NCBI GenBank assembly: GCA_030407085.1
Contig: CM059587.1
Coordinates: 81,233,001 to 81,297,000 of the forward strand
Reading direction: 5' to 3'
From: Trichopria drosophilae
Taxonomy: Eukaryota > Arthropoda > Insecta > Hymenoptera > Diapriidae
Length of the DNA stretch: 64,000 nucleotides
Below the pieces are notes generated by a model. It did no database searches, had not been told where the DNA came from, and saw only the letters and a program-made list of their open reading frames with translations. Each line of letters starts with the position of its first letter. Within the stretch, counting starts at the first letter, position 1. Positions 10,240 to 22,112 of the stretch are shown here, piece by piece. The translations under genes and the position numbers were made by a program.

Positions 10240-12581
10240 ATATTTTATTCTTTGGAACCTCTTTATATTTCGTGGTCTCTGCCTTACATTTCAGGACCGA
10301 AAAAAACAATGAAACTTAAAATTCAATAAAAACATACAAACCTTTCCAACGTCCTCTTGCGGGTCTCGGAAGAACTTTACCTTAAATCACGGACCTTAGA
10401 GGTTAGGAGAAAGAAAATAAAAAACACCGTCGGTCTTAAATAAAATAAGTCCATCATTTATTTCTCGTTTCAGCGTGTTAGAAATCATTATTCTGATATG
10501 ATCTTGCGTAAACAGTTTCTTCGTACTTGCTCAGTAGTAACAGATATTGCATCGCCGTATGCTACGAACGTTCCGCGAACGTTTCTCGATCGATCGACCT
10601 GGAGTTAAATCCCTAAACAGCGAAATAGAATCCCGCTCTACTCCCTCAGTAAAAATTTCCAAAATTTCGTAAAAAACCTGCTGATTGAAATCGTTTTGTT
10701 AACAACCATCGAAAAATACCTGAATATACGTGAAAAACTAGAATACGATTAGTCATCGGGTGTAAAAAAAGAGCCGAGCAGATTATCGATTCTGTTCTAC
10801 TGTTCCTCGATCGCTCGCACGTTGCGTCTTCTTTCTGAAACTTTAATATTATCTGGACAAAAATAATACTAATAATAGTTCATAATAATAATAACACTAC
10901 TAAACTGTAAACATTAATATTAGTATATAATAATACAATAATAGTGATACTCATTTATAAACGATACTATTAAATATGTATATCATCGAAAAATATTCTA
11001 TTGCTATGTTTGATGCTTTCCCGTCGATTCTACAATTGTCGTTAATGTTTACTTGGAATTCCCGCAACTCGTTAATTTACATTTTACAGCAATCAATCGG
11101 AATAACTCGATGCTCTTATTAATACTATTACGATCGACCCTATTTCAAATAAATTTATATATATGAAAAAAAAACAAAAAAAAAAAACTATGAAAGAAAA
11201 CTGTCGACGAAAAATTCGCCTGGACGTCAGCGACCGGTACATACCCTTCGACGTTTTGCATCAAAAGTTGGCAGCGTTCGGCATTTATTGGATACTTCGC
11301 GAGAAAAAAAAAACAAAAGTAAAAATATAAAAGGCTTAAAAGAGAACGAACGTTAAGAAAAAAATTATAGTTCGCAGCGCCACTGAAGTCCTTAAGATTT
11401 GACGGAGCCCTAGGTGGCGTTGCGGGCGCCGATAGTGGCGCCACGCGCTCCCTACGGGGCTCCCAAGTATTTAGGCAGATTTTTTTTTGTTCGTATTCCT
11501 ACTCCCACGCTCGCAATTAAGTATTCCCTACTTCTCGCACGTTCACTCCTTAGTTAAATGTCGATCTTGACGTTTCTGCGCCGTCTCCTAGCGGAACGGC
11601 GCTTCGTCGACGTACGTCGCGCGAGTGACGTCGTCGGCGTCCGCGTGTATCGATAAAGGCCACGAGTGTTTCTTCCGATATATATAAAAAAAATAATCCC
11701 TATATAGTTACTAAATAAGGGCCGAGTTTTTCGCTTCCCATCGTTCCGTCTCCCTCCGACCTCTTCCGACGTTTGTCTCCCGCCTTGACGGAACTTCGTC
11801 AATCTCAATGATTTCACTTTGCTACGAAACAAAACTTACGTAGATACTCTTCTTTCTTTTCTTTTCTTTTTTTTTAAGTATGGCTCTTCCAAAAATACCC
11901 CAAAAATTCGAAGGCTCGAAACTTTCGTCTCGTCGCTTCTATATAACGTCCAAGTACCAACAATATTAAAACTAAACTTGCGACTTCGAAATCGTTCGCG
12001 ATCGGTTATTATGGTAACGTTCTCCAACAATTACATGCACTGACGGGGGAAAATCAAAGTATTCTAAATAAAAGCATTGGCCTAAGTAACGTTCGACTCG
12101 CATTTTGTACAAAATTCTTGGAATAAAAGGAAATGTGATTTCGCAAACGATTTCGGAATCTCTGTTCGACGCTCGTTCGAAGCTTCGAATTTACGGCACA
12201 TTCATCGCCGTCGGCGATCCCCTTACTTGATGAAGGTGGTCCATGCTGTCCGCGAATCAATTGGGGGGGCCAATTTCTCGGAGATGGTCCCGAAGGTGCC
12301 CCTTCGCGTGAACAATGCCGCGCGATAAAAAAGAAACTTCTTCGAAGGCTTCGCACCTTAAGCTCGAAATCGCTCGCCGCATCGGCTGCACGCGCGAAAT
12401 ATATCCATCGACGGACTTCAAATGACAGAGAGAAATTTTAGGTTATTCGTCAGCTGTAGTAAGATCGTTGATTTTTTTTGGGGCTGGGGAAACATCGCGA
12501 AATTTCTCTTTTCATGATTTTTTTTAGTGAAAGGGGGGAAGTTGGTGAGGGGGATGGCAGGACAAAGGGGGTGAGGAATTT
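10240..12581 (-). other. Moe: Probable 3' UTR of moesin
   Basis: Downstream of the moesin stop codon (12582) the sequence stays markedly less AT-rich and free of foldback repeats for about 2.3 kb, then reverts to AT-rich repeats. Minus-strand AATAAA signals lie at 10244-10249 and 10457-10462, with a further one at 11284-11289 that would give a shorter form. Frames inside are short and have no domain signal. Extent is an inference from composition; transcript ends would decide it. Two CTCF-like GGTGGCG motifs near 11408-11444 lie within it. Confidence 0.4.
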
Positions 12582-12746
12582 TTACATGTTCTCGAACTGG
12601 TCGACGCGACGCTTAGTGTTCCCCTTGCGGATCTCGCGTAGCGTCTTGTACTTGTCGCGACCCTGGCGAACGTTTTCCCTGTGTATCTTGTCCATCACCG
12701 TCTCCTTGGTTTCGTCGCGCGACTGCGCCAAATCCTTCTTCAGAGC
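12582..12746 (-). CDS. Moe: Moesin, last coding exon (actin-binding C-ERMAD tail)
   Basis: This exon gives 54 residues and the TAA stop (12582-12584). It encodes the end of the C-terminal ERM association domain, from [15 protein letters not shown] to the terminal [10 protein letters not shown]. This end is nearly invariant in ezrin, radixin and moesin and binds F-actin; it also folds back on the FERM domain to close the protein. The regulatory threonine is in [11 protein letters not shown] (codon 12642-12644); its phosphorylation by Rho-kinase or Slik-type kinases opens the protein. Merlin lacks this actin-binding ending, so the gene is an ERM protein and not Merlin. The acceptor is TTGCAG (12747-12752 in plus coordinates) and the exon starts in phase 0, joining QLK to ALK. 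The intron upstream is 9.4 kb. Confidence 0.98.
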   Translation of the reverse strand, partial: ALKKDLAQSRDETKETVMDKIHRENVRQGRDKYKTLREIRKGNTKRRVDQFENM

Positions 12747-12957
12747 CTGCAATTCAGCAAATACAAAAACAAAAATGTTAATTGTTTTTCAGAACATTTT
12801 TTTTTTTTTTTTAATGAAGTCGTGATGAGTTTTTTTAAACCTTTGATGCATTTTGTCTTTCCAAGGAAAACTCGAGGGTTTTTATAATCGGTGATTCGCC
12901 TAAGATTTTCGAAATGGCAGATTCAATATTGCTTCCAAAAATTAAAAAACCAAATGC

Positions 12958-13558
12958 TTAACCCTTTCCGGCACACATTTTTCTTATGAACCAGTTTTCA
13001 TGAAACTGGGTACTCGTAGGTTATTGGGGTTGCTGATCAGAAATCTGAACTCTGATTTTGTAAATTCAAAATGTCGGATTCAAGATGTCCGACCAAAATA
13101 TAAAAACTTACTTGATCCAGATGAAATTGGATACTCGTGGGTTTTTATTGTCGCTGATTACGAATCTGAACTCACATTTTTAAAATTCAATATGGCGGAT
13201 TCAATATGGCCGACCAAAAATGTAATCTCAATCAGGTAATTTTTTACATTTTTGGTCAGCCATATTGAAGCCGCCATTTTGAATTTTCAAAATCTGATTA
13301 CAGATTCGTAAACAGCAACCTCAAAAATACCGATTCACCGCGATCCAATTGAACATATGCCAGCGACTGCATTTTTTTTTATAAAAATGACGATTTTTAG
13401 TTGTTTATTTGTTTATAAATCATATTGTTTAATAAATATTGACTTAGATTCAATGTTTTGCACTTCCACTTACATTGGATTTAAGAAAAAACTGGCCGCA
13501 AATGCATTATTTTGGCTTTAATAACTCAAATTTTCAACTGGGTGCCGGAAAGGGTTAA
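12958..13558. mobile_element. piggyBac-type MITE with TTAA target-site duplication
   Basis: The 601-bp element begins TTAACCCTTTCCGGCAC and ends GTGCCGGAAAGGGTTAA, a perfect inverted end flanked by TTAA on both sides. TTAA duplication and CCC-starting ends are the hallmark of piggyBac elements. The interior is itself partly palindromic (TTCAATATGGCCGACCAAAA mirrored by TTTTTGGTCAGCCATATTGA around 13250). No transposase is present. It carries the paired ATGGC motif found in many repeats of this window. Confidence 0.85.
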
Positions 13559-13737
13559 ATTGATTACTTTCTCTATTTATATTTAGCTATTATTCATTTG
13601 TATCGAATTATTAAGTATTTTTATTCATAAACATTAACAGAAATTTACAACAAAAACTAGAAAATTATAATACTATTGAGGAAATTCAATAAATAACAGA
13701 AAAAATAACACAGGCCCACAAAAATATTGTTGTTTTC

Positions 13738-14681
13738 TGTACTACGAGTCCACACCAGACTAATCCAACTTATTTTGAGCTACTAAATACGAATATTCAG
13801 TAAAAAATTGAGGTCGCTGGACAAATTTCACACATAACCTCAAAAATTCGTACAAAATTAGCTTTTATACGGTATAAGCTTTGAACAGGTGGTACTTTTT
13901 CTTTTGACCCGCTGAATATGAATCTGCAGTCAAGCATTGCAGCCGCTTAACAAATTTCATCAGTAATTTCAAAAAAGGGCAAAGAAACACATGTTTTTAC
14001 GATGTAGGTTTAAAAGTAAAAGAACATAACTTTTCTCAAGTTGAGAGCACATTTTTTGATCTTTTGAATATTAATCTACATTAAAAAACGGAGCTCCATT
14101 AGCAACTCACAGGCATAACCTCAAAAAATCGTAAAAAATAAGTTTTTATAAGGATATTATGCACAAAAAATTCCAAAAAATGAATTACAAAACTGTCATG
14201 CAGGAAATCTGTCATGTATTCTATTTTTTTCTTCTTGTGTATATTGCTATAAACGCTTATTTTTTAAATAATGATTTTTTGAGGTTATGTCTGAAATTCG
14301 AGCCCCGTTTTCTATTGCGGATTCAACGGATCGGTAAAGATGAGATTAATGTTTTCTCAACTTAAGGTATTCTGTCTGTTTTAAGCCTATGTCGCTGTTT
14401 AAAGTATTTGTATGGTTTTTTGAGGTTAATTTATAAAATTTAATAAGATTCCATCATTCCGTAATGCATATTTCTATTCAGCGAGTCGAAATAGAAATAA
14501 TGCGGTGTCTTTATCCAAAACAAGCCATAATGTACCTTTTTAAAACTTACATCGCCATAAAATCTACTTTTTTATCATGTTTAAGGTTATGTCTAGTATT
14601 TGCCCAGCGACCTTCATTTTTTATTGAATCGTATTTAGCTGCTCAAAATACATTGGATTAGTGCGATTTTGAGTCCAGTAC
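13738..14681. repeat. 944-bp foldback repeat
   Basis: The left arm starts GTACTACGAGTCCACACC and is mirrored to the right arm ending ...GAGTCCAGTAC at 14681. Shared blocks include CTAATCCAA(C/T)..TATTTTGAGC, GGTCGCTGG and ATAACCTCAAAAA-type pieces. The centre is near 14210, and the two arms differ by many substitutions and small gaps, so it is old. No coding capacity. Confidence 0.7.
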
Positions 14682-15038
14682 AAAAAAAATAGTCAAAAGT
14701 TACGCTAGAACGTCAAACGTAACATTTTTATTTATATAATTGTGAAAACTGATCAATTTTATTACTAGTAACCTCAAAAAACTTCAATGTCTCGAGAAAA
14801 TTCAAAAGATTTTTAATATTAAGCAGCCATATTGAATACGCCATTTTAATTTCTGAAAATCGACTGCAGATTCTCAATCAATGACAGATAAAAATGTGAT
14901 TATTAATCATTTATTTACTTATAACATTTAGCTTTTCAATAATTAATTTAAATACTTTTTTACAAAATAATACCATAAATTACGGGAATGTTGAGTATTA
15001 AAACGTAAGTAATTTTAATAAAGAAATAGTAGAAAGAC

Positions 15039-15056
15039 TATGCCGCAAAGGGTTAA
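15039..15056. mobile_element. Solitary piggyBac-type MITE end
   Basis: The sequence TATGCCGCAAAGGGTTAA is the right-hand end of the family seen complete at 35221-36051. No matching left end was found nearby, so this is a truncated or rearranged copy. Confidence 0.6.
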
Positions 15057-15547
15057 TTTACCATTCACCATGTAATGTTACTTTCATTATGTACTTCCTT
15101 TGTTTAGTTCAATTACATTACTAAGGTTATAAAGAATTTTATTATTTTTATAGAACGACAAGTTTTAAAACCTCAATGTCTTACTCCAGTTAAATATTTT
15201 CAGCGACAAAATCGTTTTTTCATCAATACGACAAGCTCTCCTTGTATTTTCAATACATATAAAATTTCTAGTTTATATATTTCTCGGAACAAATGCATTC
15301 AGAAAAGATTTAATAAACCTACTAATGACATGTATAATTATAAAACAAGAAAACGAAGATCAAATTAAATTAAACGCGCTTATGACCTACTACAATGTTT
15401 TTTAGCCACCTCAGTTCAAGACAAAGAAAAAATTCTTATCCAATATAAGAGTAAAAAAAAAAAATGAGGAAAAAGAAGAAACCAAACGTCCCTTCCCCAA
15501 CAAGCGAGAAAACTTTGAACAGCTAAAGAATCAAGATTCTAAGATTG

Positions 15548-15588
15548 ACCTCAACGTTTCGGATCTACCGATCCCCCTTCAGGAAGTG
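15548..15588 (-). ncRNA. Hammerhead-ribozyme-like motif, copy 1 (defective core)
   Basis: Read on the minus strand: stem I strand CACTTC, CTGAAGG, stem II GGATC-GGTA-GATCC, GAAACGTT, stem I strand GAGGTC. Stem II is a perfect 5-bp helix and stem I pairs with one G-U. The last A of the CUGANGA core is G here, which should abolish cleavage. It is presented as a decayed relative of copy 3 at 16919-16959. Confidence 0.4.
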
Positions 15589-15750
15589 AATGATCAAGTG
15601 AAATTCACGATGATTTTTACTGCGTATAAAATTTAAACATTTGGTACACCATTCAAATCAACTGTATGGAATTCATAAGTTAAAAGTTTTTTGTTTCGAT
15701 CATGCAGATAACTTGTTTAAATAATATTTACGATTCGCTCATTAATCATT

Positions 15751-15796
15751 CACCTCCTGAAGAGGGATCGGTAGATAGGAAACATTGAGATCAATC
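15751..15796 (+). ncRNA. Hammerhead-ribozyme-like motif, copy 2 (degenerate)
   Basis: The core CTGAAGA (15757-15763) and GAAAC are present, but stem II (GGATC against GATAG) is broken and the GTT after GAAAC is ATT. It lies in the right arm of the inverted repeat and mirrors copy 1. Confidence 0.3.
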
Positions 15797-16692
15797 TTAG
15801 AATCTTGTTGCTTTAGCTTTTCAAAGTTTTCTCGCTTGTTGGAAAAGGGACTTTTGGTTTCTTCTTTTTCCTTTTTTTTTCACTCTCAATAACGCAGAAT
15901 TTAAACAAAATATCTGATTGATCAAAACAAAAATCTTTTAATTAATGAATTGTGTAGTCGATTTAAGAGGTGTACGAAATATGTCTACAGTTTTGTCCGC
16001 TGTAAAAAATCAAAATGAATTTTACAACGTTGAGCGGGGGGTAAAAAATTACCCACTTTCAACACAATTTCACAGAAGTGTTACTTTTCATGTAATTTTG
16101 TGTATTTTTCCTCGATTTGTAAAATTACAATCCAATGTGGGCAAAACAATTATCCACTAATAACGTCGTAAGAGTACATAATTTGGTGTATCTCCGATAC
16201 GCTGTTGCGTACAATACAATGTTTTGCAAATTTGAACCAACGAACAGCATGGCAATTTTACACCGCCTTGTAATTTCCCTACGCTCTGTAAATTTACATA
16301 ACCTTGTAAAATTACTTCGTTTATCTTGGGAAAAATGCTTTAAGTGGTAATATTACCAATTTTGGTCAATGAAAATTACACAAGTTAGTAAAATTCATTA
16401 CGAACTTTTACAGTGTACGAATACTCATCACTTAACCTACAACTTTATATGTATTGAAAATACTTACAAATCCGAACCTGTTGTACCAGAATTATCAATT
16501 TTCAAATAATCATTAATATTTAATGAGAACTATAAAATAATATTCACTAATACAAGATTTCAATACTTTTTAATCATAGTTTCTCTTTATAGTCTGTAAA
16601 AACGTCTAAATAACAATTATTATCTTGGTTTTACATTGTCGTAAATTCAAAACGTCATTCATGAATAAGTAAGTAATATCGAACCGAGTAAA

Positions 16693-17178
16693 TTAATTTC
16701 TTTCTTTTCTTCAATAAATATAAATTTTATAGGCTCTACCTATCGATTGAAAAAAAAATTAAAAATTTCTTCTTTTTTCCTTCTTCATGAATTTAAAGAC
16801 ACTATCATTTTTTAAAATTAAGACTTTATTTAAAATTGAAAACATACAAAAAAATAAAACTTCAAACTCTTTAAAAAATATATACAAAAAAATTAAAATT
16901 AACGAGTTTTTAATTATTGACTCCTGAAGAGGGACCCGAGAGGTCCGAAACGTTGAGTCTTCTAAAGTTAATTTTAATTTGTTGTATATATTTTTTAAAG
17001 AGTTTTAAGTTTTATTTTTTTGTATGTTTTCAATTTTAAATAAAGTCTTAATTTTAAAAAGTGATAAGTGTCTTTAAATTCATGAAGAAGGAAGAAAGAA
17101 GAAATTTTTAATTTTTTTTCAAGTGATAGGCAGAGCCCATAAAATTTATATTTATTGAAGAAATCGAGCTTTTCTTTC
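16693..17178. repeat. About 485-bp palindrome with a hammerhead-like motif at its centre
   Basis: The arms at about 16693-16905 and 16965-17178 mirror each other with high identity (TTCATGAATTTAAAGACAC, AAGACTTTATTTAAAATTG and CTTCAATAAATATAAATTTT blocks). The exact centre, near 16935, is the 41-base motif at 16919-16959. Confidence 0.8.
16919..16959 (+). ncRNA. Hammerhead-ribozyme-like motif, copy 3 (complete core)
   Basis: The order is stem I strand GACTC, CTGAAGA, an extra G, stem II GGACC-CGAGA-GGTCC, GAAA, CGTT, stem I strand GAGTC. This matches the hammerhead scheme CUGANGA - stem II - GAAA - stem III - UH - stem I. Stem I and stem II are perfect 5-bp helices. Stem III would be only the A-C / G-U step with no loop; because ACGT is self-complementary it could form between two molecules, as proposed for other hammerheads with minimal stem III. 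Similar motifs are known from terminal repeats of Penelope-like retroelements. Activity is not shown. Confidence 0.45.
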
Positions 17179-18662
17179 TTTTCTGTTTCTTGTCTGTCTT
17201 TTAATAAGTAACATAAAGTTACTGTAACTTCGATTCGATTAATTAAATGATACATCTTCATTACTGATGGAAATTTATAGTAAAGTCCTGTTATTTTGGA
17301 ACATCAATGGTTGTAATACTCTACGATAGTTAATTTACCATCTGCGCATTTAATTTCTACGTTCTCTTAATACGCTGGAAAACGATTAAGTTCGTATACT
17401 GATTTTTTGCAGTAGTGATAAAGGAACTACCGTTAGTAACTATCGTTACTACCATTGACGTAGTGAAATGGCAAAACCAGTCATATTTTTCACAACTATA
17501 ATTCAATTTTTATACCTTCAACTTACGTTTAACCTATAAGATTCAACGTTAACTATTTAAGTTTTTTTTTGCAATATTCATTGTTTAGTATATGTTTTAT
17601 GAGACATTTCCCTTATTTAATAAATGTATTTTACTGGACAATTAGGTTAATCAACTAACTCATTAATGTTTATCGATCACATATAATGTTACTTAATCGT
17701 AATGAAGATATTTGCGATAAAATGATAAACAATCAATGAACCGTCGAAATGAATCCCAGCGTTAACTCTATTCGCTCCAAGTGCAGTATCGTATTGTGCT
17801 GAATATAAGACAATAACACTGAATCGTTTAGGTACGAAGACGAATGGAATGAAAGGTGAGCAAAACGGTACTTATATGAGCAATGTTTAACGATAATTAC
17901 ATACGTCATATTGTTACCGAATAAACCAATTTTTTTACTGTGCGGTGGAAACTGTCGCCTCACTCTCTACCTATAAGTCATGATCCAATTAATCGGTACT
18001 TACGCAGAATTATGCGCAATGTTTGTAAACGATAAATATTGTTTGTATGATTCACAATTTAAAAAAATGTTCTCGTCTTATATTCAAACCCATTCGATAT
18101 AGTTTAAAACATTACTCGATCTGTTTATTATTTAATTTTTCTCCATTTGTTGTACACTTGGTGTACATAACCTCAACAAGTTTTAATTGGTTATTTGCAT
18201 ACAAATTTTAGAGTGATCGCAAAAGTTTGATTTATGTAACTGTAATTTAAGTTTATGAATGACAATAAGACTTTTAGTTTAGATTGAACCTTGATGAAAC
18301 TGCCTTTACGATTTTGTGTAACTAAAGTTCCATTTCAAATCTTTGTACGGAATATAAATAAATAAATATTATTTTGCATTATTATTATTATTAAAAATAT
18401 GTATTTCGATTCTTGCATAATCGTCAAAGTCAATTAATACTTAACACTTTCAATTTTTGATAACGTAATTAGTATCACAATAGAAATATTCATTTCTTTG
18501 GAAGTTGTTTTTAATTTCATCACCAGAGTTTTATTGTTTCAATCTTTCGAACACAAATTTTACAATACCAAGTAAAATTTACCATTCGAATAAGAATATT
18601 TGATACATTCTGTTCTTTAGTGCGACGTAAGTGTAACAATGAACAAAAAATGAAGCAGCGGT

Positions 18663-21600
18663 TACAAAAATCTACTAATTTTTTCTTTACGAGTTTCAAA
18701 ATTGGAGATTCTAACCTCAAAATCGAAAAAGTAACTTTCATCATTCGTATCGATCACAACGGTTCTAAAATTCTACTAATTTTTACTCGATGACTTTTTT
18801 TCTAATAGAAAAGTTGCGATTCTAACCTCAAAAAAAAGTTGTGATTCTAACCTGAAAAATGAAAAAGTAACTTTCAGCACTCGTATCGATCACAACGGTT
18901 CTAAAAATTTACTAATTTTTACTTTACGAGTGTTTCAATAGTTGCGATTCTAACCTCAAAATCGAAAAAGTAAACTTATTGTCATCACTTTTATCGATCA
19001 CAATGGTTTTAAAAAGATACTAATTTTTACTAATAGAAAAGTTACGATTCTAACCTCAAAATCGAAAAAGTAAAATTACTTTCATCACTCGTATCATATC
19101 AATCACAACGGTTCTAAAAATCTATTAATTTTTACTTTGAGTTTCTTATACAAAAACTAGTGATTCTAACCAAAATCGAAAAACTTAAAATTATTGTCAT
19201 CAATCGTATCATATTGATCACAACGGTTCTAAAAATCTACTAATTTTTACTTTGAGTTTCTTATACAAAAAGTTACAATTCTAACCTAAAAATCGAAAAA
19301 GTAAAATTACTTTCATAATTCGTATCAATCACAACTGTTCTACAAATCCACTAATTTTTACTCAATGACTTTCTTATAATTGAAAAGTTGCGATTCTAAC
19401 CTCAAAATCGAAAAATTAAAATTACTTTCATATCTCGTATTCATTACAATGGTTCTAAAAATCTACTAAATTTTACTTTTCGAGTTTCTTATAAAAAAGT
19501 TACAATTCTAACCTCAAAATCGAAATAGTAACATTACTTTCTTCATTCGTATCGATCACAACAATTCTAAAATTCTACTAATTTTTACTTTACGAGTTTC
19601 AAAAGTTGTGATTCTAACCTCTAAATCGAAAAAGTAAAATTATTGTCATCACTCGTATTGATCACAACGGTTCTAGAAATTCACTAATTTTTACTTTACT
19701 ATTTCCAAAGTTGTGATACTAACCTCAAAATCGAAAAAGTAACTTTCATCATTCGTATCGATCACAATGAATCTAAAAATCTCCTAATTTTTACTTTTCG
19801 AAAAAGTAAAATTACATAGTTTCATCACTCGTATCCATTGCAACGGTTCTAAAATTTTACCGTTTTTTACTCAATAAGTTTCTTACAATAGAAAAGTTGC
19901 GATTCTAACCTAAAAATCGAAAAAGTAACTTTCATAATTCGTATCGATCACAACGGTTCTAAAAATGTAGTAATTTTTACTCGATTAGTTTCTCATATTG
20001 AAAAGTTGTTATTCTAACCACAAAATCGAAAAAGTAAAATTATTGTCATCATTCGTATAGTATCGATCACTAAGTTTTCAAAATCTACTAATTTTCACTT
20101 TACGAGTTTCAAAAGTTGCAATTCTAACCTCAAAATCGAAATTATCACTCGTATTGTTCTAAACATCGATTAATTTTTACTTTAAAAGTCTTTCAATAGT
20201 TACGATTCTAACCTCAAAGACGAAAAAGTAAAATTATTGTCATCATTCGTATCGATCACAACGGTTCTAAAATTTTACTAATTTTTACTAAATGAGTTTC
20301 TCGTATCGAAAAGTTGTGATTCTAACCACAATGTCGAAAAAGTAAAATTACTTTCACCACTCGTACCGATCACAACGGTTTTAAAAAGTTCCTAATTTTT
20401 ACTAATAGAAAAGTTGCGATTCTAACCTCAAAATCGAAAAAGTAACATTACTTTCATCACTCGTATCGTATTGATCACAACGGTCTAAAAATTCTACTAA
20501 GTCTTAATTTACGAGTTTCAAAAATTGTGATTCTAACCTCAAAATCGGAAAAGTAAAATTACTTTAATCACTCGACTAATATTGATCACTACGGTTCTAA
20601 AAATTTACTAATTTTTACTCTACGAGTTTCAAAAGTTGTGATTCTAACGTCAAAATCGAAAAAGTAACTTTCATCGTTCGTATCGATCACAACGGTTCTA
20701 AAAATCTTCTAATTTTTACTCAATGAGTTTCTCGTATCGAAAAGTTGTGATTCTAACCACAATGTCGAAAAAGTAAAATTACTTTCACCACTCGTACCGA
20801 TCACAACGGTTTTAAAAAGTTCCTAATTTTTACTAATAGAAAAGTTGCGATTCTAACCTCAAAATCGAAAAAGTAACTTTCATCACTCGTATCGTATTGA
20901 TCACAACGGTCCAAAAATTCTACTAAATCTTAATTTACGAGTTTCAAACATTGTGTTTCTAAACTCAAAATCGAAAAAGTAAAATTACTTTCATCACTCG
21001 TATTGTGTCGATCACAATGGTTCTAAAATTTTACTAATTTTTATTTTAGGAGTTTCAAAATTTCCGATTCTAACCTCAAAATTGAAAAAGTAACTTTCAT
21101 CATTCGTATCGATCACGATGGATCTAAAATCTACTAATTTTTACTTTACGAGTTTCAAAAGTTGCAATTCTAACCTCAAAACCGAAAAAGTAAAGTGACT
21201 TTCATGATTCGTATCGATCACAACAGTTCTAAAATTCTACTAATTTTTACTTCATAAGTTCCAAAGTTGTGATTCTAACCTCAATGTCGAAGAAGTAAAA
21301 TTACTTTCATCACTCGTATCGATCACAAAAGTTTTAAAAAGTTACTAATTTTTACCAATAGAAAAGTTGCGATTCTAACCTCAAAATCGAAAAAGTAAAA
21401 ATAACTTTCATCACTCGTATTGATCACAAAGATTCTAAAAATCTACTAATTTTTACTCTGTGAGTTTCTTATAATAGAAAAGTTCCATTCTAACCTCAAA
21501 ATCGAAATTATCACTCGTATCAATCACAACATTTCTAAAAATCTACCAATTTTCACTTTACGAGTCTTTCAATAGTTACGTTTCTAACCTCAAAGTCGAA

Positions 21601-21678
21601 AAACTAAAATTATTGTCATCATTCGTATCGATCACAACGGTTCATGATAATACGAGTGCACTCGTATCGATCACATAT
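18663..21678. repeat. 3-kb degenerate minisatellite, unit about 95-110 bp
   Basis: Roughly thirty units repeat the same order of blocks: GATCACAACGGTTCTAAAA, CTACTAATTTTTACTTTACG, AGTTTCAAAAGTTGCGATTC, TAACCTCAAAATCGAAAAAG and TTTCATCACTCGTATC. Units vary in length through small internal deletions. One larger segment (TCGTATCGAAAAGTTGTGATTC to AATAGAAAAGTTGCGATTC) occurs twice almost unchanged around 20300-20420 and 20730-20850, showing recent block duplication. A further diverged unit lies at 21799-21878. It is entirely inside a moesin intron. Confidence 0.92.
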
Positions 21679-22112
21679 GTACATCTTTAGTGTCCTTTTA
21701 AAACTGTATACAAATACTCCATTATCATTAGAACAAGACCAGCTGTTCCGAAAGTAACAAAAGCATTATCTACGAAACAATTATGTAACATCTCAGCAAA
21801 AAAATCTGCTAATTTTTACTCGAGTTTCTCAAACAATAGAAATGTTACGATCCTAACCTCAAAATCGATTGTAACCATTCAATGGCATATTTTCCATTTT
21901 CTCAATTGTATTTTGAATACCATAAAATCAGTAATTTCTAACCTAAAAACTCTTTTCAAAAACCTCACTATCATCTCAAATTATCGCATGACTTTTCTCA
22001 TCTACTCGACAATAAAAATTCTGTTGAATAATGAAAAACTTGACGATAAATTAGAAAAAGATAAGAAATGACGTCCCGCCATTTATGAATTACTTACATC
22101 GAAGAGGCTTAC

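Larger units (their letters stand above)
15449..15887. repeat. Inverted repeat carrying a hammerhead-like motif in each arm
   Basis: The arms are about 15449-15592 and 15745-15887, with a spacer of about 150 bases. Shared blocks include AAGAAGAAACCAAA, TCCC(T)TTCCCCAACAAGCGAG and AAGATTGACCTCAACGTTTC. Each arm holds one copy of a CTGAAG...GAAAC motif, on the minus strand at 15548-15588 and on the plus strand at 15751-15796. No protein frame is visible. Confidence 0.75.
12747..22112 (-). other. Moesin intron (9.4 kb) filled with foldback elements and a minisatellite
   Basis: The intron runs from donor GTAAGC (22112 downward) to acceptor GCAG. It contains a piggyBac-type MITE, several foldback repeats, two hammerhead-like motifs in palindromes and a 3-kb minisatellite, each listed separately. 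From about 17180 to 18660 nothing beyond AT-rich sequence was seen. Confidence 0.85.

Noticed and set aside
18663..21678. Regular repeat array that could suggest a CRISPR
   Set aside because: There are no constant repeats with unique spacers; whole units of about 100 bases repeat with drift. It is a minisatellite in a eukaryotic intron.
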